Assembly (NCBI RefSeq): GCF_015223435.1
Contig: NZ_VHKO01000002.1
Span: 62,001 to 126,000 of the forward strand
Source of the DNA: Vibrio hibernica
Lineage (GTDB): Bacteria; Pseudomonadota; Gammaproteobacteria; Enterobacterales; Vibrionaceae
Reading direction: 5' to 3'
DNA length: 64,000 nucleotides
How positions within the stretch are numbered: position 1 is the first letter of the stretch; every line of letters starts with the position of its first letter. The position numbers and the translations under genes are program-made. Below, in pieces: positions 28,791-38,456 of the stretch. The notes beneath the pieces are model-generated. The model saw only the letters and a program-made list of their open reading frames with translations. It did no database searches and had not been told where the DNA came from.

Positions 28791-31205
28791 ATGAAATTCA
28801 ACGAATCATGGCTTCGTGAGTGGGTTAACCCTGCGGTTACAACCGAAGAGCTAGCTCATCAAATTACTATGGCTGGCCTAGAGGTCGATGATGTACTTCC
28901 TGTTGCTGGTAGCTTCACTGGCGTAAAAGTCGGTCAAGTGGTTGAGTGCGGTCAACACCCTGATGCCGATAAACTGCGCGTGACCAAAGTGGATATTGGC
29001 GCTGAGGAATTATTAGATATCGTCTGTGGCGCATCAAACTGCCGTTTAGGGATCAAGGTTGCCGTTGCAACGGTTGGCGCAGTTTTACCTGGCGATTTTA
29101 AAATTAAAAAAGCCAAACTACGCGGCCAGCCTTCACACGGTATGTTGTGTTCATTTAGCGAGCTAGGTATTGATATCGAATCTGACGGTATTATGGAATT
29201 AGCTGAAAGTGCGGTTTTAGGTACTGATTTCCGTGAATTTCTTGGTTTAGATGACGTGACGATTGATGTTGATTTAACGGCTAACCGCGCGGATTGTTTC
29301 AGTCTTCGTGGTATGGCACGTGAAGTGGGTGTTTTAAACCGCGCAGATATCACAGAGCCAAGTTCAGGGAACGTTACTGCAAGTATTGATGATATAGTTT
29401 CCATTGAAGTCAAAGCACCAGCGGCATGTCCTCGTTACCTTGGGCGTGTGGTTAAGAACGTTAACGTGAATGCTGAAACACCACTTTGGATGCAAGAAAA
29501 ATTACGCCGTTGTGGTATTCGTTCTATCGATCCAGTGGTTGATATCACTAATTTTGTTTTACTTGAACAAGGCCAACCGATGCATGCGTTTGATCTATCT
29601 AAGATCGACGGTGGTATTGTGGTGCGTATGGCAGAGCAAGATGAAAAGCTCACTCTGCTTGATGGCACAGAAGCGAAATTGAATTCTGATACGCTTGTGG
29701 TTGCCGATCATTCTAAAGCACTGGCAATTGCTGGTATTTTTGGCGGTCAAGATTCTGGCGTGAGCACAGAATCAGGAAGTGAAACCAAAGACGTATTATT
29801 GGAGTGTGCATTCTTTGCTCCTGATCATATTCGTGGTCGCGCACGTAGTTACGGTCTACACACTGATTCTTCTATGCGTTTTGAGCGTGGTGTGGACTAC
29901 GCACTACAAGCGAGCGCAATGGAACGTGCAACAGCCTTATTAGTTGAAATTTGTGGTGGTGATGTTGCGCCAGTGATTGCAGTTGAATCTGATTCGGATT
30001 TACCAACGCCAAATAAAGTAGCATTACGCCGGACTAAACTCGACAGCCTTCTAGGCCACCATATCGAAGATAAAGAGGTTGCTGAAATCTTAGAGCGTCT
30101 TGGTATGAGTGTAGAAACAACCGTTGATGGTTGGGCTGCTATTGCGCCAACGTGGCGTTTTGATATTGCTATTGAGCAAGATTTGATTGAAGAAGTTGGC
30201 CGTATTTACGGTTACAACAATATTCCAAATCAAGCGCCAGTGGCTGCATTGAATATGAACGATCATAAAGAAGCCGTTCTGCCACTTAAACGTGTTCGTA
30301 ACTTGTTGGTTGACCGTGGTTTCCATGAAGCGATTACTTATAGCTTTGTTGAACCTGAGCAACAAAAGCTGATTGTTCCTGATGTTGAGGCACTTATTCT
30401 GCCATTCCCGATTTCAGTTGAAATGTCAGCAATGCGTCTAGGCTTAATTCAGGGTTTGCTTAACACCGTGGTTCACAACCAAAAACGCCAGCAACCACGC
30501 GTTCGTTTATTTGAATACGGTTTACGTTTTATTCCATGTGAATCGGCTGAAAATGGCATGCTTCAAGAACCAATGTTAGCTGGTGTTATTTCAGGTGCTC
30601 GTGGTGAAGAGCATTGGGGTATGGAAACCAACACGGTCGATTTCTTTGATCTTAAAGGCGATTTAGAAGCCGTTTTAGAATTATCAGCTAATGATAATGC
30701 TTACAGCTTTGTTGCGCTTCAGCACCCAGCCCTGCATCCTGGTCAATCAGCGGCAATCATTGTTGATGCTGATCTTGAAACTGAGAAAGTTGTGGGTGTT
30801 ATTGGTACTGTTCATCCTGAACTTGAGCGTAAGTTTGGTCTGAATGGTCGTACGGTTGTTTTTGAGATCGAATTGTCTGCAATTGATACTCGCGTGATCC
30901 CAGAAGCCGTTGGTTTATCAAAATTCCCTGCAAACCGTCGTGATATTGCTGTAGTTGTAGATGACTCTGTAGCAAGTGGCGATGTCGTTAATGCTTGTCT
31001 TACTCATGGTGGCGAGCTATTAACTGGCGCAAAATTATTTGATGTTTACCAAGGTAAAGGCGTTGAAGAAGGTAAGAAGAGTCTTGCTATCGCATTAAGT
31101 TTACAATCGGTTGAACGTACACTAGAAGATGCTGATATTGCTACATCTGTTGATGCGATTGTATCTGCGTTAAGTGAGCAATTTGGTGCTTCATTACGAG
31201 ATTAA
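28791..31205 (+). CDS. pheT: Phenylalanyl-tRNA synthetase beta subunit
   Basis: Structural and editing subunit of PheRS, 804 residues (795 in E. coli). Domain order as expected: tRNA-binding OB fold ([20 protein letters not shown], about 45-64), B3/B4 editing domain (about 210-400), B5 domain, catalytic-like core, and the anticodon-binding FDX-ACB domain at the C-terminus ([16 protein letters not shown]). AAGGA precedes the ATG by 9 bases. A strong terminator follows, so ihfA is not in the same transcript by default. Confidence 0.98.
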   Translation: MKFNESWLREWVNPAVTTEELAHQITMAGLEVDDVLPVAGSFTGVKVGQVVECGQHPDADKLRVTKVDIGAEELLDIVCGASNCRLGIKVAVATVGAVLPGDFKIKKAKLRGQPSHGMLCSFSELGIDIESDGIMELAESAVLGTDFREFLGLDDVTIDVDLTANRADCFSLRGMAREVGVLNRADITEPSSGNVTASIDDIVSIEVKAPAACPRYLGRVVKNVNVNAETPLWMQEKLRRCGIRSIDPVVDITNFVLLEQGQPMHAFDLSKIDGGIVVRMAEQDEKLTLLDGTEAKLNSDTLVVADHSKALAIAGIFGGQDSGVSTESGSETKDVLLECAFFAPDHIRGRARSYGLHTDSSMRFERGVDYALQASAMERATALLVEICGGDVAPVIAVESDSDLPTPNKVALRRTKLDSLLGHHIEDKEVAEILERLGMSVETTVDGWAAIAPTWRFDIAIEQDLIEEVGRIYGYNNIPNQAPVAALNMNDHKEAVLPLKRVRNLLVDRGFHEAITYSFVEPEQQKLIVPDVEALILPFPISVEMSAMRLGLIQGLLNTVVHNQKRQQPRVRLFEYGLRFIPCESAENGMLQEPMLAGVISGARGEEHWGMETNTVDFFDLKGDLEAVLELSANDNAYSFVALQHPALHPGQSAAIIVDADLETEKVVGVIGTVHPELERKFGLNGRTVVFEIELSAIDTRVIPEAVGLSKFPANRRDIAVVVDDSVASGDVVNACLTHGGELLTGAKLFDVYQGKGVEEGKKSLAIALSLQSVERTLEDADIATSVDAIVSALSEQFGASLRD

Positions 31206-31237
31206 TTAACTCGTACAGAAATTATTTCTGACAATAT

Positions 31238-31275
31238 AAAATCCGCTTTTGTATATTCAAAAGCGGATTTTTTGT
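31238..31275 (+). terminator. Terminator of pheST
   Basis: A perfect 13-bp stem AAATCCGCTTTTG / CAAAAGCGGATTT with loop TATATT is followed by a T-run. It begins 32 bases after the pheT stop. Confidence 0.92.
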
Positions 31276-31953
31276 TTGAAAATAAAGCCATTATTGATAA
31301 TTAACCTGAATTCTGAATAAAAGTCTATAACCTATTGATTGCATAGTCTTTTATTCACTTAAAAACAACGCAAGGTGTTAATAGCACAACCAACCCTTCA
31401 CACAATCGTTATACTCGTGATCTATATGTAATGGAGGAATAATCCATACTTCTAAGTGTAGTGTCAGTTGGTTTTTTAGTCGTTAAAACTTGAAGGTGAG
31501 CGTATATACTTTTTATCAGTAATAAGTTTTATTTCGACTAATTTCCACACTAAAATCGTATACAAGAAAGAGGGAAAAATGATAAGGTTTATTCATATTA
31601 TTGGTTTAAGCTAATGTAATAACAGCAATTATCCTACTGATTTAGTGTTTGAAGGTCTATTTTATTGTTAGATCTCTTAATTAAAAATACAGAGTTTAAT
31701 AACAGAAGATTTGAATACTCTAGTATTATATGTTGGTATTCTATCATTATTAGCTTAATTTTCTGATTGTTAACATTGTTTCCACCTGACTTCTGGTTAA
31801 GGTTACTTTTTCGCTTCATATTAAATTAAAAAAATTTGGCGAAAATCATAAGCTTGGCATACACTTTCGAAGTTACAGTTAGCTTTTTTGCTTGTTGAAA
31901 TGTAAATGCAATATTAAGCCACAAATATGTGGTGACACATGAGGGATAGTTTT
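31276..31953 (+). other. Unusually long A+T-rich gap between pheT and ihfA
   Basis: About 680 bases of very A+T-rich sequence with no supported gene, although ihfA normally follows pheT directly in enteric bacteria. A short frame with a GAGGG ribosome-site-like sequence (ATG at 31579, MIRFIHIIGLS) is too short to trust. A 61-codon frame on the other strand has lysine- and asparagine-biased codons and no recognisable features. The ihfA promoter must lie here. Confidence 0.5.
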
Positions 31954-32250
31954 ATGGCGCTCACTAAGGCCGATTTGGCTGAAAACCTGTTTGAAAAACT
32001 TGGCTACAGTAAGCGTGATGCCAAGGATACAGTGGAAGTGTTTTTTGAAGAGATTCGTAAAGCACTAGAAAATGGCGAACAAGTTAAATTGTCTGGTTTT
32101 GGTAACTTTGATCTGCGTGATAAAAGTGAGAGACCAGGACGCAACCCTAAAACGGGTGAAGACATTCCAATTTCTGCACGTCGAGTCGTAACATTTCGAC
32201 CAGGTCAGAAACTTAAAGCCCGTGTTGAAAATATTAAGATAGAAAAATAA
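31954..32250 (+). CDS. ihfA: Integration host factor alpha subunit
   Basis: DNA-bending nucleoid protein that works as a heterodimer with IhfB. It has 98 residues: [17 protein letters not shown] at the start, the beta-ribbon arm [22 protein letters not shown] with the intercalating Pro, and the C-terminal [14 protein letters not shown]. The ATG at 31954 with AGGG 8 bases upstream is chosen; five further in-frame codons upstream (ATG 31939) are not family-like. It has its own terminator downstream. Confidence 0.97.
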   Translation: MALTKADLAENLFEKLGYSKRDAKDTVEVFFEEIRKALENGEQVKLSGFGNFDLRDKSERPGRNPKTGEDIPISARRVVTFRPGQKLKARVENIKIEK

Positions 32251-32268
32251 CATTGGTTATAAGTGAAG

Positions 32269-32295
32269 AAAGGTCACCTTAGGTGGCCTTTTTGC
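32269..32295 (+). terminator. Terminator of ihfA
   Basis: Stem AAGGTCACC / GGTGGCCTT (one G-U pair) with a 3-base loop is followed by TTTTT. It begins 18 bases after the ihfA stop. Confidence 0.85.
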
Positions 32296-32328
32296 TATTT
32301 GATCAATCAATAATACATAAGGTTAAAT

Positions 32329-32973
32329 ATGCAAGATCAAGAGTTTTGGCATAATAAGTGGGCAGAAAATAAAATTGGTTTTCACCTTGTTGATGTCAAT
32401 CCACTATTACCTCAGTTTTGGCCTCAAGTTCAGCCCACTCAAGATCAAAGTGTACTGGTTCCATTATGTGGTAAAAGTGAAGATTTAATATGGCTTGCCA
32501 CTAAGCATCAATCGGTGACGGGTGTTGAGTTGAGTAATATTGCGGTGCGATCATTTTTTGCAGAGCACTTATATACACCGATGGTGACTTCGTTAAGTAG
32601 TCAACATGAACTATATCAATTTGATGAGCTATCGATTTATACAGGTGATTTTTTTACGGCACCGCTCGAAAGTTATGACCTTATTTATGACCGTGCGGCA
32701 ATGATTGCTCTACCACAATCTTTACGTGCTCAATATGTTGAACGACTTAAATCGTTAATGAAGCCCAATGGAAAAATATTGCTGATTGGTTTAGATTATG
32801 AGCAAAGTGAGATGCAAGGTCCGCCCTTTAATGTGTCAGAATCTGAAATTTGCCAATTGTATTCAGAAATGAAAGTCACACGTTTACATCGTAATGAAGC
32901 TGATGCCACGCATCCTAAAATTCAAAATGGTTTGTCACGTTTTGCAGAAGAAGTGTGGTTGATTGAGAAATAA
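32329..32973 (+). CDS. tpm: Thiopurine S-methyltransferase
   Basis: SAM-dependent methyltransferase; bacterial members methylate thiopurines and selenium or tellurium compounds, giving tellurite or selenite tolerance in some species. It has 214 residues. Family features are [14 protein letters not shown] at the N-terminus, the SAM motif [16 protein letters not shown] (about 43-58), [10 protein letters not shown], and [14 protein letters not shown]. It is transcribed toward cdd, and a hairpin lies between them. Confidence 0.93.
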   Translation: MQDQEFWHNKWAENKIGFHLVDVNPLLPQFWPQVQPTQDQSVLVPLCGKSEDLIWLATKHQSVTGVELSNIAVRSFFAEHLYTPMVTSLSSQHELYQFDELSIYTGDFFTAPLESYDLIYDRAAMIALPQSLRAQYVERLKSLMKPNGKILLIGLDYEQSEMQGPPFNVSESEICQLYSEMKVTRLHRNEADATHPKIQNGLSRFAEEVWLIEK

Positions 32974-33054
32974 AGATATCAAAAAAGTGATAAAGGGATG
33001 TTTAATATTAAACTCTTCTGCGGCTAAACAACGGATGCTTTCACGATATACATA

Positions 33055-33107
33055 TACAAAAAATAGCCCATTTAACGACTTGTATTATCAATACGCCGTT
33101 AAATGGG
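33055..33107 (-). terminator. Terminator of cdd
   Basis: On the minus strand CCCATTTAACG / CGTTAAATGGG is a perfect 11-bp stem with a 19-base loop, followed within a few bases by a run of six T. It lies 35 bases past the cdd stop. Confidence 0.75.
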
Positions 33108-33141
33108 TTAGGGAATTAGAAAGTAGCTATTACCAAAAACG

Positions 33142-34032
33142 TTATAAGGATAGGTAATCTAATGTGATATCAGGATTGATAGCTTCTAATGTCGATTGAG
33201 TCTCAGCTAAATGGCTAATTACTCCAGTTGATAGTTCGGTTAAACATGCTGATGTAATTGTATCGAGCGAATGTCCTGCTAATAACAACATATTAAGCGC
33301 GACTTGAAGTGGAGGTAGGCTGGGATTAAATGCCGCATTTTCAGCATAACTACCACTGAAAATACTACCTTCTTGGACTTGAATAGAGACACCACTGTAA
33401 TTCTTACTATAAGGTGCGTGGCTCATGTTTAAGGCTGATACTGCCGCAGAGATTAAAGCGGTATTGTCTGGGCTTGTGAGAGCTTGTTGGTTTTGATCCA
33501 TTAAACGGCTTGATTCATTTAGATCTGCAGGGCCAAAAGATTCTGGCAATAATTCATTTAATGACATCGCCGCCCTTTGAGGCAATTGAATACTTAGCTC
33601 ATTAGCTGTGGTGAGTTCATTCATAAATTGGCGGCAGTGGCCACAGGGTGTGTGGTTGATGGTGATACTTTTGATCCCAGCTTCACCTTTCATCCACGCA
33701 TGACTAATCGCGGATTGTTCAGCATGAACAGTTTGTCCCATCTGCGTACCTGCAAACTCTAAATTGGCACCCAAATAAATAGCGCCAGACAGACCTTCTG
33801 TAATAGCACCAACGTGAAAATTAGAAATGGAACAGTAAGAGAGTGAAGCGGCAAGTGGTAATAAAGCTAGCTTTAGTTCGGTATCAGATAAGCCCGAATC
33901 GTTTAAGAGATCTTGGTATTGTTCACAAGTAAAGTGACCTGTAAAGTTCGCATGGTTCAAATATTCAATCACTTTGGTTTGAGTGTTATTAGGCAATAAC
34001 TCAAGGTGTACTGCGTCGTGTTGAATTGTCAT
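33142..34032 (-). CDS. cdd: Cytidine deaminase
   Basis: Zinc enzyme that deaminates cytidine and deoxycytidine in pyrimidine salvage. It has 296 residues, the long homodimeric enteric type with an active N-terminal and a degenerate C-terminal deaminase domain. The zinc and proton-shuttle motifs are [11 protein letters not shown] and [12 protein letters not shown]; the C-terminal half has [13 protein letters not shown] without these ligands. It lies downstream of yohJ-yohK, as in E. coli, but is separated from yohK by 225 bases and a terminator. Confidence 0.97.
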   Translation of the reverse strand: MTIQHDAVHLELLPNNTQTKVIEYLNHANFTGHFTCEQYQDLLNDSGLSDTELKLALLPLAASLSYCSISNFHVGAITEGLSGAIYLGANLEFAGTQMGQTVHAEQSAISHAWMKGEAGIKSITINHTPCGHCRQFMNELTTANELSIQLPQRAAMSLNELLPESFGPADLNESSRLMDQNQQALTSPDNTALISAAVSALNMSHAPYSKNYSGVSIQVQEGSIFSGSYAENAAFNPSLPPLQVALNMLLLAGHSLDTITSACLTELSTGVISHLAETQSTLEAINPDITLDYLSL

Positions 34033-34186
34033 TCTATATTCCCTTTAAATTTGTAGTTTTTGATCACGCTTTATCGAAGTATATACATTATATTTTCATT
34101 TAATCGTTACATTGATCAACTTTTAACGGCAGATTAGCTATTTTAAATTTTGATAAGTGATAAAGATCGCATTTTGGTAGAGACAA

Positions 34187-34215
34187 AAACAGGAAGCATT
34201 AGTTGCTTCCTGTTT
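34187..34215 (-). terminator. Terminator of yohJ-yohK
   Basis: A perfect 12-bp stem AAACAGGAAGCA / TGCTTCCTGTTT with a 5-base loop is followed on the minus strand by TTGTC after the T-rich arm. It lies 43 bases after yohK. Confidence 0.8.
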
Positions 34216-34257
34216 GTCGGTACATATTACTTATATCGCTGTGTGATTTTTAGTGTT

Positions 34258-34944
34258 TTAGCCGATGAAGCCACCAACCCATAAACAAAAAGTAAAAAAG
34301 AGTGGTGCAAGGATTGAAGTAATGATCCCACAGCAGACCAAAGCTAAAGAGCTAAATGCAGCATCTTCAGAGTTTTTAGCTGCGCAGGTCGCCGTACCTA
34401 AAGCATGAGAAACTGTTCCCATCGTTAAACCACGAGCAATAGGGTGCGTTACGCCTAAAAATGTATAGATTGGATAAGCAAATACAGAACCAAACACACC
34501 AACAATTAATACTAAAATCGCTGCAATCGCCGGCTCTCCCCCGAGACTTTTCGCTATTTCCATAGCAATAGGCGTCGTGACTGACTTTCCCATTAAGCTT
34601 GCCACTAATGTTGGGTCGGTATGTAAAGAAACCGAAATTAACCCTGCCGAAAGCATCGACATGCAACTTCCTACTCCACAAGCAAGGAGAATAATTTTCC
34701 AATTTTGCCTTATTTGTGGAAGTTGTTCATAAAGTGGATAGGCGAGTGCGACAACAGCGGGCTGTAATAGATACGTCATCCAATCATTTTGGGCATAGTA
34801 GATTTTATACGGTACATCCAATGCCATTAAGGCTGGAATGATAATGATAATACTTAATAGCAAAGGGTTGGCAAGCGGGCTATTAACTTTACTGGTAAAC
34901 CAACGGACGGAAAAGAAAACCACAAAAGTAAGTAACAACCACAT
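34258..34944 (-). CDS. yohK: LrgB/CidB family membrane protein YohK
   Basis: A 228-residue polytopic inner-membrane protein of the LrgB family, the partner of LrgA. In Gram-positive bacteria these pairs affect murein hydrolase activity and export of small metabolites; the enteric role is less clear. Features are the conserved GKSVTTPIAMEIAKSLGG (about 117-134) and a GTVSHALGTATC segment near 178. It starts 2 bases after yohJ ends, so the pair is co-translated. Confidence 0.92.
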   Translation of the reverse strand: MWLLLTFVVFFSVRWFTSKVNSPLANPLLLSIIIIIPALMALDVPYKIYYAQNDWMTYLLQPAVVALAYPLYEQLPQIRQNWKIILLACGVGSCMSMLSAGLISVSLHTDPTLVASLMGKSVTTPIAMEIAKSLGGEPAIAAILVLIVGVFGSVFAYPIYTFLGVTHPIARGLTMGTVSHALGTATCAAKNSEDAAFSSLALVCCGIITSILAPLFFTFCLWVGGFIG

Positions 34945-34946
34945 GT

Positions 34947-35336
34947 TTAGGATTCCTTTTTCGTTTTAGATATATTGGGTTTAGAGGACAGGATTTTTTG
35001 TAACCCTAAAGCTAATAAGATTAAAACTAAGGTGGTAGCACCAACACTACTAGCAAAAATAGAAAGAGCATTATCAATAAGCAAGGGGAAGTAATCCATT
35101 AAGCCGACACTAATTGGGATAAATAGAATAATCATATAGCGGATAAAGGCATGTGAACTTGGTTTTACCCAATCTACTTTTATTAACCCTGAGACTAAAA
35201 GTCCGAATAAAATTAACATGCCGAAAATACTTCCGGGAATAGAAAGTGACAATAATGCCTGAATACCATTTCCGAGCCATAAGCAAGCCATGATGATGCC
35301 CAAAGAGATGATATACCCCATGATTTTCTTAAACAC
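34947..35336 (-). CDS. yohJ: LrgA/CidA family membrane protein YohJ
   Basis: A 129-residue holin-like membrane protein with four hydrophobic segments. The family signature is SIPGSIFGMLILFGLL (about 33-48), followed by FIPISVGLMDYF (about 74-85). The C-terminus is positively charged. It is the upstream gene of the yohJK pair, and yohJ-yohK-cdd order matches E. coli. Confidence 0.92.
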   Translation of the reverse strand: MFKKIMGYIISLGIIMACLWLGNGIQALLSLSIPGSIFGMLILFGLLVSGLIKVDWVKPSSHAFIRYMIILFIPISVGLMDYFPLLIDNALSIFASSVGATTLVLILLALGLQKILSSKPNISKTKKES

Positions 35337-35390
35337 TAATAATTCCTATGAAATGGGTTGTAAGTAATTGAATTTGTATAAATGGCCTAC

Positions 35391-36815
35391 TTAAGAAGCG
35401 ATGGATTCTACATATTGATAGACTGCTTTTAGCACATCCATTTTAGCACTATCACTCTCATGTTCATGAGCAAGGTTCTCAAGATTCAATATATAGTCTT
35501 CAATATTGGCCTCAAAGTATTCACGACAATGTGCACGCCATTTTTCTTGTTCTTGCTCTGTTAGTGTCCAAGGGAAGTTTCTAGCGCGGTAGCGAAATAG
35601 TAACGGTGCAATGCGAGGATCCTTTACGGATAACTCTAAACCGGCTAATTTTTCTGGTTCGGTTTCACGGATAATATCCATGGTCGATTTATCAGCAGGT
35701 GAAAAAAATCCAGAATAAAGCTGAGTATCGACGTTGTCATCTTGTGGATAGTTTCGTTCAATACTATATAAACCGATTAATTTTTCACGGATCTCAGGAT
35801 TGGCTTTCAATGTGGCTAAATTAGTTAGGCACTGAGTACGGTCGATACCTATGGTTGCAGCATTTTCAGCGGTTAAGGTTTTCGCTGGCGCTAGAATAGG
35901 ACACTTATTTAGATGGACAAGTTTGATTGGAATAGGGAGTTCATCTGGCGCTAAATCATCGCGTTTGGTATATAAACGTTTTTGCAGTTGCTCAACGTCT
36001 AATTCTAATAATGGTGTAGGGTCTTTGGCTAGATCCACCACAATAACGGCATTAGCATTGCTAGGGTGCCAAGCCATTGGAACAATCCAACTGGTATTCG
36101 ATCGTTGTACGCCAAACATACCAGACACATGCATCAAAGGCGTCATATTGACAATATCGATTAGCTCTTTAAGTTTATTTTTGTGGCGCATATTCAGCAA
36201 GTAACTAAATAACTTAGGTTGCGCCGTTTTAAGTTTTTTTGCCAGTTCAATGGTCGCAATCACATCTGCCATCGCATCGTGCGCGTTACTGTGCTCTATA
36301 CCGTTAGCGATGGATAGGCGGTCAAGTTTAAAGCTAGGTAATCCGTCTTCATTTTCTGGCCAGTTGATGCCATCAGGGCGTAGGGCATAGCAAGTTCGCA
36401 TTACATCCAATAAATCCCAGCGCGAGTTACCATTTTGCCATGACCAAGCATACGGGTCATAAAAATTACGATATAGGGTGTAGCGGGTAATTTCATCATC
36501 AAAACGCACATTGTTATAACCTAAAGAGGTGGTATTAGGCTTGGCAAACTCTTGATGGATTTGTCTAATGAATTCAGGTTCTGGCAGACCTTTTTGTACA
36601 GTTAATTGAGGCTTAATACCAGTGATTAAAGCTGCTTCTGGAGACGGTAGATAATCTGCTGGTGGTTGGCAGTAAATAACTAACGGTTCACCAATGATAT
36701 TGAAATCTGCATCTGTGCGCACCCCAGCAAACTGACTTGGTCGGTCTTTAGCTGGACTCACGCCCCATGTTTCATAATCAAAAAAGAAAAAGGTTGGGGC
36801 ATGTTGGTTGCTCAT
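35391..36815 (-). CDS. sbcB: Exodeoxyribonuclease I
   Basis: 3'-5' single-strand DNA exonuclease (DnaQ fold) that supports recombination and mismatch repair and interacts with SSB. It has 474 residues (475 in E. coli). The exo I motif is FFDYETWG (about 12-19), exo II contains LGYNNVRFDDEITRYT, and exo III SNAHDAMADVIATIELAK. The SH3-like and C-terminal helical domains follow. The ATG at 36815 is used. Confidence 0.96.
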   Translation of the reverse strand: MSNQHAPTFFFFDYETWGVSPAKDRPSQFAGVRTDADFNIIGEPLVIYCQPPADYLPSPEAALITGIKPQLTVQKGLPEPEFIRQIHQEFAKPNTTSLGYNNVRFDDEITRYTLYRNFYDPYAWSWQNGNSRWDLLDVMRTCYALRPDGINWPENEDGLPSFKLDRLSIANGIEHSNAHDAMADVIATIELAKKLKTAQPKLFSYLLNMRHKNKLKELIDIVNMTPLMHVSGMFGVQRSNTSWIVPMAWHPSNANAVIVVDLAKDPTPLLELDVEQLQKRLYTKRDDLAPDELPIPIKLVHLNKCPILAPAKTLTAENAATIGIDRTQCLTNLATLKANPEIREKLIGLYSIERNYPQDDNVDTQLYSGFFSPADKSTMDIIRETEPEKLAGLELSVKDPRIAPLLFRYRARNFPWTLTEQEQEKWRAHCREYFEANIEDYILNLENLAHEHESDSAKMDVLKAVYQYVESIAS

Positions 36816-36945
36816 GAAGTGTCCTAGATATTCAATAGTATCAATGGCGTAATACTACCTCTTTTGATGGAAGACGAAAACTAACGACTGCATTGTGAGC
36901 AAGATTATTTTATTTCTACGAGTACGCTTGCTTACAAAAATTGAG

Positions 36946-37392
36946 TTATTTCTCTACAACCGACAATTTGGCTCGTATAAACTCATTATGATTGACATAA
37001 AGTAGTTCAGCGACTTTTCGGATTACAGCTTCTTCGATTGGATCAAGGTAGCCATCGGCGTAGGCGACGTTCCACATAGCTTGAATTAATTCAAAACGTT
37101 CTTTTTGCTCTAATTCTCGTAACTGGTCGGTAAATTCGTATACGGAAGCGGAGTTTTCAGAGCGAATATTAGCTTGGCTTAGTAGTTCTTTAGCTTCACT
37201 TTCTGTGATATTGACTAGCTTCATCAGCATATTGGTCTGAGCGATTTGTTCTTGCTCATCGATAGAGTGGTCGGCTTGAGATACTTGGCAAAGTAATGCG
37301 GCAATAGCCAGATCCGGAGTACCTGCCGTATTAGAGGCATTTTCAGCGCCTTCCGTGAGCTGACTTAATAAGCTTTTAAGGGATTGGATCAT
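36946..37392 (-). CDS. TerB-like (DjlA N-domain-like) protein
   Basis: A 148-residue cytoplasmic, all-helical protein of the TerB superfamily, named for tellurite resistance but mostly of unknown role. Two acidic helix-loop motifs are typical of it: SQADHSIDEQEQIAQTNML (about 38-56) and YADGYLDPIEEAVIRKVAEL. The start is set at the ATG at 37392 because AAGG lies 5 bases upstream; a TTG four codons earlier is unlikely. It stands alone between sbcB and the TSUP gene. Confidence 0.82.
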   Translation of the reverse strand: MIQSLKSLLSQLTEGAENASNTAGTPDLAIAALLCQVSQADHSIDEQEQIAQTNMLMKLVNITESEAKELLSQANIRSENSASVYEFTDQLRELEQKERFELIQAMWNVAYADGYLDPIEEAVIRKVAELLYVNHNEFIRAKLSVVEK

Positions 37393-37566
37393 AGGTGCCT
37401 TCAATTTTACGAGTTAGTGATAACTATAGTCATTTTTTTAACGATAAAATTCAAGTATAGAAATAGTTTTCATTATATTTCTCATAAAATTTATTTACCC
37501 ACAAATGTGTATATGCTTTTTACTCTGGTTTATGATGAACCTTTCTACATTACTTTTTGAGTATTC

Positions 37567-38289
37567 ATGTTTGAGTTCAATCACACAGTATTAATGGCGA
37601 TGGGATTAATATTTTTAGGTTCTTTCGTACAAAGTGCCATTGGGTTCGGTTTGGCGGTTGTGGCTGCACCCTTATTATTTATTGTCTCGCCTGAATATAT
37701 CCCTGCGCCTATTGTTATGGTGGCGTTGTTTAATTCACTTTTTAATGCTTATAAGTATAGAAACAACATCGCGATTGGTGGCCTAAAAATGGCTATTTAT
37801 GGGCGAGTCCCAGGGTCAATTGCAGGTGGTATATTGCTACTATTTGTATCGAGTTCTATTTTATCATTATGGCTCGGGGGAATGGTGTTATTGGCAGTAT
37901 TGATTAGCTTGTTGCCTGTACGTTTTGAACCTACACCTAAACGTATGGCTATTGCTGGATTCTTTTCTGGTTTTATGGGCACAAGCTCTAGTATTGGTGG
38001 CCCTCCAATGGCATTGATTTTACAACACCAAGATGCCTCTTCGTTACGGGGTAACCTAGCGGCGTTCTTTGTATTTAGCTCTACTATGTCTTTGATTGTC
38101 CTATACTTCATTGATTATCTTACTTGGCAGCATTTCATCATGACGCTGCCATTATTACCAATGGGGTGGCTGGGATATGTCACAGCACAAATAGTGGTAA
38201 AGTATGTATCTAAACAGTGGATACGTATTTTTACGTTGGTACTTTGCTCAGCTAGTGGGCTAGCCGCGATTATCCGCGCTTTTTCTTAA
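37567..38289 (+). CDS. TSUP (TauE/SafE) family anion permease
   Basis: Inner-membrane transporter of 240 residues with about eight membrane segments. TSUP proteins move sulfite, sulfoacetate or other organosulfur anions. The family repeat is visible as GSFVQSAIGFGLAVVAAPLLF (about 18-38) and again as FFSGFMGTSSSIGGPPMAL (about 132-150), the latter being the most conserved stretch. No operon partner gives the substrate. Confidence 0.88.
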   Translation: MFEFNHTVLMAMGLIFLGSFVQSAIGFGLAVVAAPLLFIVSPEYIPAPIVMVALFNSLFNAYKYRNNIAIGGLKMAIYGRVPGSIAGGILLLFVSSSILSLWLGGMVLLAVLISLLPVRFEPTPKRMAIAGFFSGFMGTSSSIGGPPMALILQHQDASSLRGNLAAFFVFSSTMSLIVLYFIDYLTWQHFIMTLPLLPMGWLGYVTAQIVVKYVSKQWIRIFTLVLCSASGLAAIIRAFS

Positions 38290-38302
38290 CTTTCTTCCCT
38301 AT

Positions 38303-38332
38303 TTGGGGCTGTGCTATCATAGCCCCAATTTT
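38303..38332 (+). terminator. Probable terminator of the TSUP gene
   Basis: Stem TTGGGGCT / AGCCCCAA with a 10-base loop is followed by TTTTCC. It begins 13 bases after the TSUP stop. Confidence 0.7.
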
Positions 38333-38456
38333 CCGTTATCTTACCCACTGGTCTTGATGTCATAGCATATTGACTTATCCCATAGTGCTGATACAAGCAT
38401 ATTGTTGATAAAGAAAGGTAACGTGCATTCAAACATTAAATTCAATAGGAATTGCT

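Noticed and set aside
31634-31819. 61-codon minus-strand frame in the pheT-ihfA gap
   Set aside because: Extremely A+T-rich Lys/Asn/Ile composition, no ribosome-binding site, no family features.
31850-31890. Sigma-54-like TTGGCATACACTTTCGA upstream of ihfA
   Set aside because: The GG element is present but the -12 position reads CG instead of GC, so the site is not credible.
32963-33157. 64-codon frame overlapping the end of tpm, starting with TTG
   Set aside because: It has no ribosome-binding site, overlaps tpm and contains the hairpin that serves as the cdd terminator.
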